Source of the DNA: an uncultured Veillonella sp.
Lineage (GTDB): Bacteria; Bacillota; Negativicutes; Veillonellales; Veillonellaceae
Length of the DNA: 24,321 nt
Assembly: GCA_900757715.1 (NCBI GenBank)
Contig: CAAEOZ010000252.1
Coordinates: 1 to 24,321, forward strand
Direction: 5' to 3'
Part shown: in pieces, positions 6,941 to 15,662 of the stretch
Layout of the letters: every line of letters starts with the position of its first letter
Position numbering within the stretch: the first letter of the stretch is position 1
Translations under genes and position numbers: made by a program
The notes under the pieces: generated by a model
The model's database searches: none
The model's input: only the letters and a program-made list of their open reading frames with translations
What the model was told of the DNA's origin: nothing

Positions 6941-7933
6941 ATGAATAATATTCTGTGTTGTAATGCGGGCCGTAGAGGGCGTTTAATGATAGATATGCGT
7001 AAGACTATCGGTGATAGTGGTAATGTGGTTGCTACAGATAACTGGTCGGTAGCCCCAGCAATATTTTTCGCAAACAAGCAATATGTAGTTCCTAAAATTA
7101 CACATCCAAATTATATTCAAGAAGTACTTGGTATTTGTAAGAAAGAAGATATTAAAGCTATTTTTACTTTAATCGACCCTGAAATAGATCTTTTAGCATC
7201 AAATAAAAAGAAGTTTGAAGAAATTGGTGTTCTTCCTCTTTGTCCTTCTAAGCAAACTGCTGATTTGTGCTTTGATAAGTACAGCATGTACCTGTATTTA
7301 AAAAATCATGGTGTTAATACACCGCTTACTTTCCATGAATTAGATGATTTCAAAGCTGCATACTTCAAAGGTGAAATTCAATTTCCTGTTTTCATCAAAC
7401 CACGTACAGGTAGTGGTAGTGTTGGAGCGCATAAGGTCAATACCATGCAGGATTTGGAAAACTATTATGCTGAGAATGCTTTCGATTATATCATTCAGGA
7501 GTTTATGCAAGGTGATTGCGATGCAGATGCTTATATTGATTATTATTCAAAGGAAGTGGTTTCTATTTTTTCAAAAAAGAAAATTGAAACTCGTATCGGT
7601 GGGGCCAGTAAAACTATTTCATTCAAAGACCAGCGTTTGTTTGACTTCGTGCAGTCTTTTATGCATCTTTTCGACTTTGCCGGAGCAATTGATATGGATT
7701 TCTTTTTTAGAGATGGAGAGTACTATCTGTCTGAAATAAATCCTCGTTTTGGCGGAGCCTATTTGCATGCGTATGGTGCTGGAGTTGATTTCTTTAAACT
7801 GATCATCAATAACATTAATGGTGTTACCAATGAAGTTCGCATTGGTGATTATGATGAAGGTGTGCTCATGTTGATGTATGATGATGTAGTCATAACTAAG
7901 GAAGTTGACCTTTTAAGAGATTATCATGATTAA
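6941..7933 (+). CDS. ATP-grasp ligase (carbamoyl-phosphate-synthase-like fold), 330 aa
   Basis: ATP-dependent carboxylate-amine (or related) ligase. The pre-ATP-grasp Rossmann-like domain covers about residues 1-100. FPVFIKPRTGSGSVG (148-162) holds the ATP-binding lysine and glycine-rich loop, and IIQEFMQG (174-181) the hinge. Asp243, Glu255 and Asn257 in DMDFF and SEINPRFGG are the metal ligands. It lies between the PLP enzyme and legI, overlapping legI by 8 bp, so it is firmly embedded in the nonulosonate pathway. A likely role is joining a small acid or amino acid to an amino group of the sugar, standing in for the missing LegH. Family membership is clear; the substrate is unknown. Confidence 0.85.
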   Translation: MNNILCCNAGRRGRLMIDMRKTIGDSGNVVATDNWSVAPAIFFANKQYVVPKITHPNYIQEVLGICKKEDIKAIFTLIDPEIDLLASNKKKFEEIGVLPLCPSKQTADLCFDKYSMYLYLKNHGVNTPLTFHELDDFKAAYFKGEIQFPVFIKPRTGSGSVGAHKVNTMQDLENYYAENAFDYIIQEFMQGDCDADAYIDYYSKEVVSIFSKKKIETRIGGASKTISFKDQRLFDFVQSFMHLFDFAGAIDMDFFFRDGEYYLSEINPRFGGAYLHAYGAGVDFFKLIINNINGVTNEVRIGDYDEGVLMLMYDDVVITKEVDLLRDYHD

Positions 7934-8930
7934 TCACGTTTACATAATAGCCGAAGCCGGAGTGAATCACAATGGTCGGTTGGATTTGGCTCTTCAGCTC
8001 TGTAATGCCGCCAAAGATGCGGGAGCTGATGCCGTGAAATTTCAGACATGGAAAACAGAGAAGATTGTTACTCGGAATGCTGAATTGGCTGTTTATCAGG
8101 AGAATAACATATCCGATAAGACCAAATCACAGTTTAAGATGTTGAAAGAACTTGAATTGAGCTATGATAATTTTGAAGTAGTGAAAAATCATTGTGATGA
8201 GATAGGTATCCAGTTCCTTTCTACTCCTGATGAAATAGATAGTCTAGACTTTCTTTGTAATTTTAATTTGCCTTTCATCAAGCTGGGATCGGGAGATGTT
8301 ACCAATATTCCTTTTCTTCGTCTTGTTGGTAGCAGACATATTGATGTTGTCCTTTCTACAGGAATGTCGTATCTCGGTGATGTAGAGATAGCATATCGCA
8401 CCTTGATAGAAGCAGGAGCTAAAAGTGTTTCTTTACTTCATTGTACTACTAACTATCCATGTCCCATGCATGAAGTAAATCTTCGGGCTATACAAACTCT
8501 TAAGGATGCATTTCATTGTTCCGTAGGTTATTCAGACCATACAATGGGTGTGGAAGTACCTGTTGCAGCTGTAGCAATGGGAGCTGAAATCATAGAGAAA
8601 CATTTTACGCTTGATAAGGAAATGGACGGTCCTGACCACAAAGCCTCCCTCAATCCCGAGGAACTCAAACAAATGGTTGTCGCCATCCGTCATATAGAAC
8701 AAGCTTTAGGTGATGGCATCAAACAGCCTAATGAGAGTGAGAAACAAATTTCAGAAGTAGTGCTCAAACGTATTGTGGCAGCTACACCAATAAAGGAAGG
8801 TGAGGTGCTCTCGGCGGATAATATGACTGTGAAACGCAGTACCGTTGGTTTGAAAGCTTCTTTATGGGATTTGGTAAACGGGCGTATAGCTACCTGCAAT
8901 TATGCTATAGACGAACCTATTATCATTTAA
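7926..8930 (+). CDS. legI: LegI/NeuB-family nonulosonic acid synthase, 334 aa
   Basis: Condenses phosphoenolpyruvate with the 2,4-diamino-6-deoxymannose derivative to give the nine-carbon acid. The NeuB TIM barrel has EAGVNHNG (10-17), AVKFQTWKTEKI (36-47), KLGSGD, STGMS, HCTTNYP, GYSDHT and EKHFTLD with GPDHKASL; a C-terminal SAF (antifreeze-like) domain runs from about residue 278 to the end. Length is normal. NeuB, LegI and PseI are hard to separate by eye; the LegI call follows from LegB/LegC/LegG beside it. It overlaps the ATP-grasp gene by 8 bp and lies 15 bp before legF. Confidence 0.93.
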   Translation: MINHVYIIAEAGVNHNGRLDLALQLCNAAKDAGADAVKFQTWKTEKIVTRNAELAVYQENNISDKTKSQFKMLKELELSYDNFEVVKNHCDEIGIQFLSTPDEIDSLDFLCNFNLPFIKLGSGDVTNIPFLRLVGSRHIDVVLSTGMSYLGDVEIAYRTLIEAGAKSVSLLHCTTNYPCPMHEVNLRAIQTLKDAFHCSVGYSDHTMGVEVPVAAVAMGAEIIEKHFTLDKEMDGPDHKASLNPEELKQMVVAIRHIEQALGDGIKQPNESEKQISEVVLKRIVAATPIKEGEVLSADNMTVKRSTVGLKASLWDLVNGRIATCNYAIDEPIII

Positions 8931-8945
8931 AAATAGACAATAGTA

Positions 8946-9641
8946 ATGAATATACTTGTAATAATTCCTGCACGTGGTGGAAGTAAAGGAATACCTCACA
9001 AGAATGTTAAGGAATTAAATGGAAAACCGTTGATATGCTATAGCATTGATGCGGCTCGTCAGCTTACCACCGATGAGAATATTTGTGTTTCTACAGATGA
9101 TGATGTCATTATCAAGGTTGTAGAGGATTATGGCTTGAAAGTTCATTTTAAACGCCCTGCAGAGTTGGCTACAGATTGTGCAGGAACAAATGGAGTACTG
9201 CTCCATGCTTTGGAGTTTTATGAGAAACAAGGTCGTAAATATGATGTAGTAGTTTTGTTGCAACCCACTTCTCCTTTTCGTGAGACTAAATCATTGAAGG
9301 AGGCTGTGGCTTTGTATACTTCTGACATAGATATGGTTGTTTCGGTGAAAGAAGCGGCAACTAATCCATATTATAATAGTTTTGAGGAGGATGCTGAAGG
9401 CTTATTGGTCATCAGCAAAGGGGATGGTACTATTGAACGGCGTCAGGATGCACCTAAGGTATGGGAGTTTAACGGTTCTATTTATGTGATTAATAGCACT
9501 CGCCTTAAAGAAGTAGGTTTGTCCAAACTCAATAGAATACGTAAATATGTTATGGATGATCTTCATTCAATAGATATTGATAGTATGTTTGACTGGTATA
9601 TGGCGGAAAAGGTAATCAGTAGTCATCTTATTGAAAATTAA
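8946..9641 (+). CDS. legF: CMP-nonulosonate (acylneuraminate) cytidylyltransferase, 231 aa
   Basis: Activates the nonulosonic acid with CTP to the CMP-sugar used by glycosyltransferases. PARGGSKGIP (8-17) is the CTP-binding loop, followed by NVKELNGKPLI; VVLLQPTSPFR and EFNGSIYV with DDLHSIDIDS near the end are family motifs that include the metal-binding and sugar-contact positions. Length is that of the single-domain NeuA/LegF/PseF enzymes. It is 5 bp before the PtmE-like gene. Confidence 0.93.
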   Translation: MNILVIIPARGGSKGIPHKNVKELNGKPLICYSIDAARQLTTDENICVSTDDDVIIKVVEDYGLKVHFKRPAELATDCAGTNGVLLHALEFYEKQGRKYDVVVLLQPTSPFRETKSLKEAVALYTSDIDMVVSVKEAATNPYYNSFEEDAEGLLVISKGDGTIERRQDAPKVWEFNGSIYVINSTRLKEVGLSKLNRIRKYVMDDLHSIDIDSMFDWYMAEKVISSHLIEN

Positions 9642-9646
9642 TTTAT

Positions 9647-10687
9647 ATGAATTGCTCTCATATTATTCTCCAATCTTTCTCTATTATTGATGCCATTCGC
9701 TGCATCAATGAGATTCACAATGAACCACTGGTGCTCTTTGTGGTAGATGAGAACAGAAGGATGCAAGGTACCCTTACCGATGGTGATGTGCGTCGTGCCT
9801 TGATTAAAGGTATAGATGTGGATGCTCCTATTAGTGAGGCCATGCATCGTAATTTTAACTTTTTACGTCGCGGAGTGAACGATAGAGTGGAGGATATTCA
9901 CCACCAACGTGATTTAAGGATGCGTTTGGTACCCATACTTGATGAAGAAAATCATATTTGCGAAATCATCAATTTGGAACATTATGTAACTAAATTGCCA
10001 ATTGATGCTGTATTAATGGCCGGTGGTAAGGGGGAACGCCTTCGTCCGTTAACGGAGAAAACTCCTAAGCCCCTAATTAAGGTAGGTGACAAGTGCATCA
10101 TTGATTATAATATTGATCGTTTGCTTTCATACGGTTTGAATCATATATCTGTAACGGTTAACTATCTTGGCGACCAGATTGAGGAACATTTCCGGGAGGA
10201 ACGCGATGGGGTGAAGATAGTTACTGTGCGTGAACCGAAATATCTAGGTACCATTGGCAGTATCAAGTTCGTGGAAACTTTTTACAATGATACGGTGCTG
10301 GTAATGAACTCAGATCTCTTTACGAATATTGATTTTGAGGACTTTTTCCTTCATTTCTGTCAGCATGATGCCGACATGAGTGTGGCAGCTGTGCCCTACG
10401 TAGTGAAGGTGCCATACGGTGTGTTCAATCTCGAAGGACGAGAAATCAAGGGCGTTACCGAGAAACCTACCATCAGTTATTATGCAAACGCCGGTATATA
10501 CCTTATCAAACGCAAATTGCTTGACCTTATTCCTGATGATATCTTCTTTAATGCCACTGACTTCATGTATAAACTCATAGAACAGGGATACAAGGTGATT
10601 CGCTATCCTATTAGTGGATATTGGCTGGATATTGGTCAGCATGATGAATTGGCGAGAGCAAGAGAGATGGTGAAACATTTGAAATAA
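9647..10687 (+). CDS. ptmE: PtmE-like CBS-domain sugar-1-phosphate nucleotidyltransferase, 346 aa
   Basis: The N-terminal CBS pair (about 1-116, with TDGDVRR at 44-50) is fused to an NTP_transferase domain (about 118-346), with AVLMAGGKGERLRPLT at 121-136 and a lysine-proline motif at about 138-142. In Campylobacter jejuni, PtmE makes GDP-glucosamine for the GDP-linked legionaminic acid route; this gene has the same architecture and the same neighbours, so the same role is likely. It suggests that the LegB substrate here is GDP-linked. Base composition is more GC-rich in its second half. Alternative: a guanylyl- or cytidylyltransferase for another sugar of the repeat unit. Confidence 0.82.
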   Translation: MNCSHIILQSFSIIDAIRCINEIHNEPLVLFVVDENRRMQGTLTDGDVRRALIKGIDVDAPISEAMHRNFNFLRRGVNDRVEDIHHQRDLRMRLVPILDEENHICEIINLEHYVTKLPIDAVLMAGGKGERLRPLTEKTPKPLIKVGDKCIIDYNIDRLLSYGLNHISVTVNYLGDQIEEHFREERDGVKIVTVREPKYLGTIGSIKFVETFYNDTVLVMNSDLFTNIDFEDFFLHFCQHDADMSVAAVPYVVKVPYGVFNLEGREIKGVTEKPTISYYANAGIYLIKRKLLDLIPDDIFFNATDFMYKLIEQGYKVIRYPISGYWLDIGQHDELARAREMVKHLK

Positions 10688-10706
10688 ATTAAAAAAACAA
10701 CATACA

Positions 10707-11660
10707 ATGTATAAAATTGCAGTTATTGGTGCCGGGCAATTGGGTAGTCGTCATTTACAAGGACTCAAATTGTCCAAGCTGAAATCTGATATTTGGGTGG
10801 TTGATAATAATTCAAATTCACTTCAGATAGCGCAACAACGTTATGAAGAAGGTGAAGTGAATAGTAATCAAACTATTTATTACTTACAACTTATCGAACA
10901 ATTACCTACTGAGTTAGATCTAGTAGTCATAGCTACCAGTTCGAAACCACGATTAACGATTTTAAAAAGTTTACTTGCAAAAGTGAAAGTGACCAATATC
11001 ATTTTAGAAAAATTCTTGTTTACAGGACTGACTGATTATGATGAAGCCGAACAGTTGTTGCAGATCAATCACGTCAACGTATGGGTAAACTGTCCACGAC
11101 GTCTATTCGACTTTTATGTAGAAATCGATTCAATGATAGATAAGCAAAAGCCTCTTGTTATGGAGTATACTGATTCTAATTGGGGATTATGTTGCAATTC
11201 CATACACATGATAGACATATTTATGATGCTGTCAGGAGAAAAGACTTATACCGCCTGTTTTGATGGAATTATACCTCAAGTTAAGGACAGCAAACGTAAT
11301 GGATACATAGAATTCAACGGCACCGTTAATGTATTAACTCCTAACGGAAGTACTTTACGACTGGCTTGTGTGGATGATGATACTGTTCAGCATCAGATGA
11401 CTATTATCAATGGTTCTCATCATATTATTATTAATGAGCCGGAAGGATTTATGTCTGTTGATGGTAATAAACAGCCCGTTCATATAAAATATCAGAGCCA
11501 ATTGACTGGTGCAGTAGCTGATGAAATTCTGCTAAATGGTAATTGCAAACTAACTACTTATTTCGAGTCGTCAAACTATCATAAAGTATTCCTAAAAGGT
11601 ATACTGGATGTTTATAATAAAGTAACGGGCGAGATGCATGATAGATGCCCTATTACATAA
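10707..11660 (+). CDS. Gfo/Idh/MocA-like NAD(P)-dependent oxidoreductase, 317 aa
   Basis: The N-terminal Rossmann fold begins MYKIAVIGAGQLGSRHLQGL, with the dinucleotide loop GAGQLG (about 8-13). The usual EKP motif of the family is altered to EKFLF, and NVWVNCPRRLF replaces the usual N-x-R-R/F segment, so catalysis may differ from standard sugar dehydrogenases. No signal or membrane segment. It follows ptmE by 19 bp and precedes a second oxidoreductase of the same superfamily by 16 bp. Probable role: oxidation or reduction of a sugar intermediate. The substrate cannot be told from sequence. Confidence 0.75.
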   Translation: MYKIAVIGAGQLGSRHLQGLKLSKLKSDIWVVDNNSNSLQIAQQRYEEGEVNSNQTIYYLQLIEQLPTELDLVVIATSSKPRLTILKSLLAKVKVTNIILEKFLFTGLTDYDEAEQLLQINHVNVWVNCPRRLFDFYVEIDSMIDKQKPLVMEYTDSNWGLCCNSIHMIDIFMMLSGEKTYTACFDGIIPQVKDSKRNGYIEFNGTVNVLTPNGSTLRLACVDDDTVQHQMTIINGSHHIIINEPEGFMSVDGNKQPVHIKYQSQLTGAVADEILLNGNCKLTTYFESSNYHKVFLKGILDVYNKVTGEMHDRCPIT

Positions 11661-11676
11661 CATAAAAGGTGATTAT

Positions 11677-12612
11677 ATGATTTGGATTATAGGAACAGGA
11701 ACCATTGCATTGGAATATGCAAAGATATTGAATCAATTGGGACATGAATTTATAGCAGTAGGACGTAGTGGTAAGAATGCAGATGAGTTTATTGAGGCCG
11801 GAGCTAAAGAGGTAGTTTCTGGTGGATTAAATAATTACCTGGCGGCTTCTCCAACTACTCCTCAAAAGGTTATTGTAGCTACCAATGTAAGTCAGTTGGC
11901 TGAGATTACCATTGCGCTATTGAATTATGGTGTAAAGGACATTTTGGTTGAAAAACCAGGTTTTTGTCAGCCAACTGAATTGCCAACTGTAGTGATATTA
12001 ACAAAAGAAAAAGGTGCTAATGTATTTTTGGCTTATAATCGTAGATTCTATTCCAGTGTGTTGGCTGCTGAAAAAATCATTGCCGAGGATGGTGGTATAA
12101 CTTCTTTCAATTTCGAATTCACAGAATGGGCACATGTTATAGAGAAATTAGATTACCCTCGCGAAGTGTTTGAGAATTGGTTCTTCGTCAATTCCACCCA
12201 CGTAGTTGATTTGGCATTTTTCTTAGGTGGAGAACCAAAAGAATTATCTTGCTTCACTTTTGATAAATTAGCTTGGCATAAACCTGCGGTCTTTACTGGT
12301 GCAGGTATCACCAACACAGGTGCTCTTTTTTCCTATCAGGCAAATTGGAATGCTCCTGGTCGTTGGGGGATAGAGATTCTAACTTCACAACACCGTCTTT
12401 ATTTACGTCCAATGGAGAAACTGCAGATTCAAAATACTGGTAGTGTGGATATTAGCGAAGTTGAGATTGACGATCAGCTTGATAAAGAGTTCAAACCTGG
12501 ATTCTATCTTGAAGCTAAGTCGTTTATAGAAGGTAATATTGAGCGTCTATGTTCGATTGAACAGCAAATGATTCACATTGATAAGATATATGATAAAATT
12601 TTAGATAAATAA
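11677..12612 (+). CDS. Gfo/Idh/MocA-family oxidoreductase, 311 aa
   Basis: Rossmann N-terminus MIWIIGTGTIALEYAKIL with loop GTGTIA. DILVEKPG (about residues 89-96) is the classic EKP motif with the catalytic-lysine region, and AYNRRFYSS follows. The substrate domain contains FVNSTHVVDLAFFLGG, which fits the H-x-x-D type active site. An ATG 39 bp upstream is in frame but lies inside the preceding gene; the chosen ATG has AAAGGTGA just before it, one of the few good ribosome-binding sites in the window. It forms a tandem pair with the gene before it and probably acts on a sugar nucleotide or nonulosonate intermediate. Confidence 0.82.
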   Translation: MIWIIGTGTIALEYAKILNQLGHEFIAVGRSGKNADEFIEAGAKEVVSGGLNNYLAASPTTPQKVIVATNVSQLAEITIALLNYGVKDILVEKPGFCQPTELPTVVILTKEKGANVFLAYNRRFYSSVLAAEKIIAEDGGITSFNFEFTEWAHVIEKLDYPREVFENWFFVNSTHVVDLAFFLGGEPKELSCFTFDKLAWHKPAVFTGAGITNTGALFSYQANWNAPGRWGIEILTSQHRLYLRPMEKLQIQNTGSVDISEVEIDDQLDKEFKPGFYLEAKSFIEGNIERLCSIEQQMIHIDKIYDKILDK

Positions 12613-12642
12613 CTTCAGATACTGTTAATTGCATTTCTTATT

Positions 12643-13320
12643 ATGAAAATTATTTTTGTTGGTGATTCAATGGGGCTGCCTCGGGAAGGTTGTGAGTATG
12701 AAGATACATATTTTTATAAATTCCAAAAAGAATACAAAGAGATTGATTGCATTTCTTTTTTCAAAAGAGCTATGACAAGTGATGGCTTATACGAATTATA
12801 TGAAAGTTATATTCGTCACTATAACCCTGATATAGTTATTTCACACAGTGGACTTACAGATTGCGCTCCAAGATTAATAAATGATAGGAAATATTTTTGG
12901 CGTGGTCTTATTTATGTATCCAAAAGATTGGGGCGTTTAAATTTGTTTTGGTTGATAATAAAAAAAATATTTGAAAGAAACGATCCGAAAAGGGCTTATA
13001 TCTCCGTAAATGAATTTCGTAAAAACTATATAGCCTTTACTGAAAAATTGATAAATATAGGCGTAAAGAAGATTGTTTATATAAAGATAAGTCCATGCGG
13101 ACAAAATGTCGTAAGAAAAAGTCCTCTTTTGAATGATAATGTTGCAAAATATAATAAAGTTTTTGATGAAATTAAGAACAAATTTCCCAAACAAGTGGAA
13201 GTGATATTCCCATTGGAAAATGCTACTGATTTAGATTATATCGATGGAATGCATGCTAATGCTAAAGGGCATGCTAGATTTTTTAATGAAATAAAAATGG
13301 TCTTGAAAGATATATTGTAA
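12643..13320 (+). CDS. SGNH/GDSL-family hydrolase or esterase, 225 aa
   Basis: Small single-domain SGNH-fold protein. Block I reads FVGDSMG with nucleophile Ser9. HSGLTDC (68-74) takes the place of the GxND block (Asn replaced by Thr). IDGMHANAKGH holds the catalytic Asp201 and His204. No signal peptide is visible, so it probably acts in the cytoplasm on a sugar intermediate, for example adding or removing an acyl group. Located between the oxidoreductases and wzx. SGNH enzymes of capsule loci include both esterases and acetyltransferases; I cannot tell which. Confidence 0.75.
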   Translation: MKIIFVGDSMGLPREGCEYEDTYFYKFQKEYKEIDCISFFKRAMTSDGLYELYESYIRHYNPDIVISHSGLTDCAPRLINDRKYFWRGLIYVSKRLGRLNLFWLIIKKIFERNDPKRAYISVNEFRKNYIAFTEKLINIGVKKIVYIKISPCGQNVVRKSPLLNDNVAKYNKVFDEIKNKFPKQVEVIFPLENATDLDYIDGMHANAKGHARFFNEIKMVLKDIL

Positions 13321-13328
13321 TATTGCGC

Positions 13329-14747
13329 ATGTCTGATTTTAAAGCATTAGCAAAGCATTCTACTAATTATTTATTTGCCATAATGGCAACTAAGGCATTA
13401 GCGTTTATTTCAATACCTGTCTATACAAGGCTACTTTCTGTATATGAATATGGAATAATAAATGTCTTTATGTCTACTGTTGGAATTGTACAGGTGTTAT
13501 TGACTCTAAATACAGAGGTTGCTATATCGCGCTATTATTATGATGCCAAAAACGAACAGGATTTTAAAGAGTTTTGTAGTACATCCATAAAAATATCATC
13601 TGGCGTTTGGCTTTTAATGTCGCTCATTATGGTGATGTTGAATCCGTGGTTGGCAGAAGAATTGTCTTTTAGCAAAGTCTTGACATTATGTATGATTCCT
13701 GTAGCTACGTATAGTATCATTAACTCAATCTTTATACAGATATATCAGCCTTTATTGCGGAGCAAAAAGGTTGCGATAGTATCTTCTGTGCAAAGCTATC
13801 TGGCTTTCTGTCTATCGGTGATATTTATGTTATGTATGGAAACTGAGCGTTACTATGGTTATATATGGGGTACAATTGCTGCAATGATATTGTTAGCGAC
13901 TTATCTTACACGACAAATTCGGCCTTTTTACGTTAAATCTAAAATTAATCGGGAACACGTCAAATATTTGCTTAGCTATTCTTTGCCATATATTCCCTAT
14001 ACGTTAAGCGGGATTATATTGGCTCAATTTGGACGAATCTTTATGAGTACACATGGTGGCTTTGATGCTGCGGGGCTTTATAGCTTTGTGTCAAATGTTG
14101 GAGCATTAATGATGATTCTTATTTCGGTTGGTCATAGTGCATGGAATCCATATTATCTTCAGTATATGACCAACAAAGATTATAAAAGTATAGATAAGGA
14201 TTATGATTTAATCTGGCGAGTTACATTAATTAGCGCAATGGGATTGACTATGTTTGGCAATGAAATAGCATTAATCATGGCACGTCCTGAATTCTTGAGC
14301 GGTATGTATCTGCTTCCTATATTAATCATTGGCTATGTTTTCTATCAATGGTCTTATGTATATTTACGAAGTACTGGCTTTGCCAAACGTACTATATGGA
14401 ATGCTGTAGCCATTTTAATTAGTGGTATCAGTAACATTTTGTTGAATCACCTGCTGATTGACCGCTTTTATATTTTAGGTGTAGCAATCTCATTCTGCAT
14501 TTCTTATTTTATTTTATATGCTGTGGCATATTTAATAAATAAATATATTCTTAAAACTTATGTTCCACAAAGTATACGCTTTATCAAACCTTTCTTATTA
14601 TTGCTGCTTTTAATGGCGGTTTATCAATATGTATTTGGTGGAGAAATGAATTTATGGATTAAAATTCCTGTTTTTTTTATACTGACTTGTTTGTTTATGT
14701 GGGGATATAAAAGTTATATATTTAAAGTTTTAAGGTTTTATCATTAA
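13329..14747 (+). CDS. wzx: Wzx-type polysaccharide flippase (MOP superfamily), 472 aa
   Basis: Integral inner-membrane protein with about 12-14 hydrophobic helices from residue about 12 to the end, few charged residues within them, and a basic N-terminus with the SIPVYTRLLSVYEYG stretch common to Polysacc_synt/RfbX-like flippases. It would move undecaprenyl-diphosphate-linked repeat units across the membrane. A TTG at 13323 is in frame, but the ATG six bases later is preferred. It starts 8 bp after the SGNH gene. There is only one flippase gene in the locus, as expected for a Wzx/Wzy system. Confidence 0.9.
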   Translation: MSDFKALAKHSTNYLFAIMATKALAFISIPVYTRLLSVYEYGIINVFMSTVGIVQVLLTLNTEVAISRYYYDAKNEQDFKEFCSTSIKISSGVWLLMSLIMVMLNPWLAEELSFSKVLTLCMIPVATYSIINSIFIQIYQPLLRSKKVAIVSSVQSYLAFCLSVIFMLCMETERYYGYIWGTIAAMILLATYLTRQIRPFYVKSKINREHVKYLLSYSLPYIPYTLSGIILAQFGRIFMSTHGGFDAAGLYSFVSNVGALMMILISVGHSAWNPYYLQYMTNKDYKSIDKDYDLIWRVTLISAMGLTMFGNEIALIMARPEFLSGMYLLPILIIGYVFYQWSYVYLRSTGFAKRTIWNAVAILISGISNILLNHLLIDRFYILGVAISFCISYFILYAVAYLINKYILKTYVPQSIRFIKPFLLLLLLMAVYQYVFGGEMNLWIKIPVFFILTCLFMWGYKSYIFKVLRFYH

Positions 14748-14766
14748 CAAAAAAACTACTGTCTAA

Positions 14767-15627
14767 ATGAAGAAAATAATACTTGAAGTATATGCATTTA
14801 TCGCTAGTATAAGTGCTTTATTTGTTTATATTTATCGTTTTTCATTGCGAGGCACATTGAATCCTATGATAAAAGATGAAAAAATAGGACAAAATATAGT
14901 GCTGTTGGGTAATGGTCCATCAGTAAATGATGCTATTATTGATTTATTAACTACTAATTCTGTATATGCAGTTGTTAATTTCTTTGCCTTAAGTAAGTAT
15001 TATCAGCGATTAAAGCCGCGTTACTATATTTTATCTGACGGTGCTTTCTGTTGTGAGTTATCATTCAATACAATGATTGCTGATTTGATAGAACACATAA
15101 ATGAAACAACAAAATGGAAAATGTCACTTTATATTCCATATCGAAGTATCAAGGGATCTAACATCGCTAAAATGTTCACCAATCCCCTAATTGAGGTACA
15201 TTTTTATAATGATATCCCATACGAAGGAAAGTATGTGATACCAGCTTTGCGTGATTATTTATATAGAAAGGGGTTAGCGAATATAGATATTTGGAATGTT
15301 ATTCAAGCAGGAATTATGTTATTGATTTTGCTTGGATATAAAACTATTCATTTGTATGGCGTTGAAAACAGTGAACCTAATTCATTAAAAGTAAACGAGA
15401 AGAACCAAGCGGGGTATATCCATGAACTTTTTTATGACAAGAGTCAATCGAATATGGAATTGATATTAAATGAAGATGGAAGTCCAATGAAAGTGTGTCA
15501 AATTCTCTTCAGATATTATAAAACATTTCAGGGTTTTATGGACGTAAATCATTTTGCAAAAAAACAAAATTGTAGAGTAATTAATCATACTACAGCATCT
15601 TTGATTGATGCTTTTGAAAGAGTCTGA
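14767..15627 (+). CDS. GNGPS-motif transferase, sialyltransferase (GT42)/DUF115-like, 286 aa
   Basis: A hydrophobic N-terminal segment (about 5-22) is followed by NIVLLGNGPS (43-52), the CMP-binding signature shared by GT42 sialyltransferases (CstI/CstII) and DUF115-like proteins. AVVNFFAL (68-75), KPRYYILSDGAF (83-94) and a later AGIMLLILLGYKTIHLYGVE (181-200) recall the 'GNGPS ... N.F ... G....A..LGY..I.L.G.D' layout of CstII as I remember it. In a locus making a CMP-nonulosonate this is the best candidate for the transferase that adds it. Similarity is by motif only; I see no clear match to the CstII catalytic histidine region. Confidence 0.6.
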   Translation: MKKIILEVYAFIASISALFVYIYRFSLRGTLNPMIKDEKIGQNIVLLGNGPSVNDAIIDLLTTNSVYAVVNFFALSKYYQRLKPRYYILSDGAFCCELSFNTMIADLIEHINETTKWKMSLYIPYRSIKGSNIAKMFTNPLIEVHFYNDIPYEGKYVIPALRDYLYRKGLANIDIWNVIQAGIMLLILLGYKTIHLYGVENSEPNSLKVNEKNQAGYIHELFYDKSQSNMELILNEDGSPMKVCQILFRYYKTFQGFMDVNHFAKKQNCRVINHTTASLIDAFERV

Positions 15628-15662
15628 ATTTGATATTGTAGAATATTATCTAGATAGCTGTC

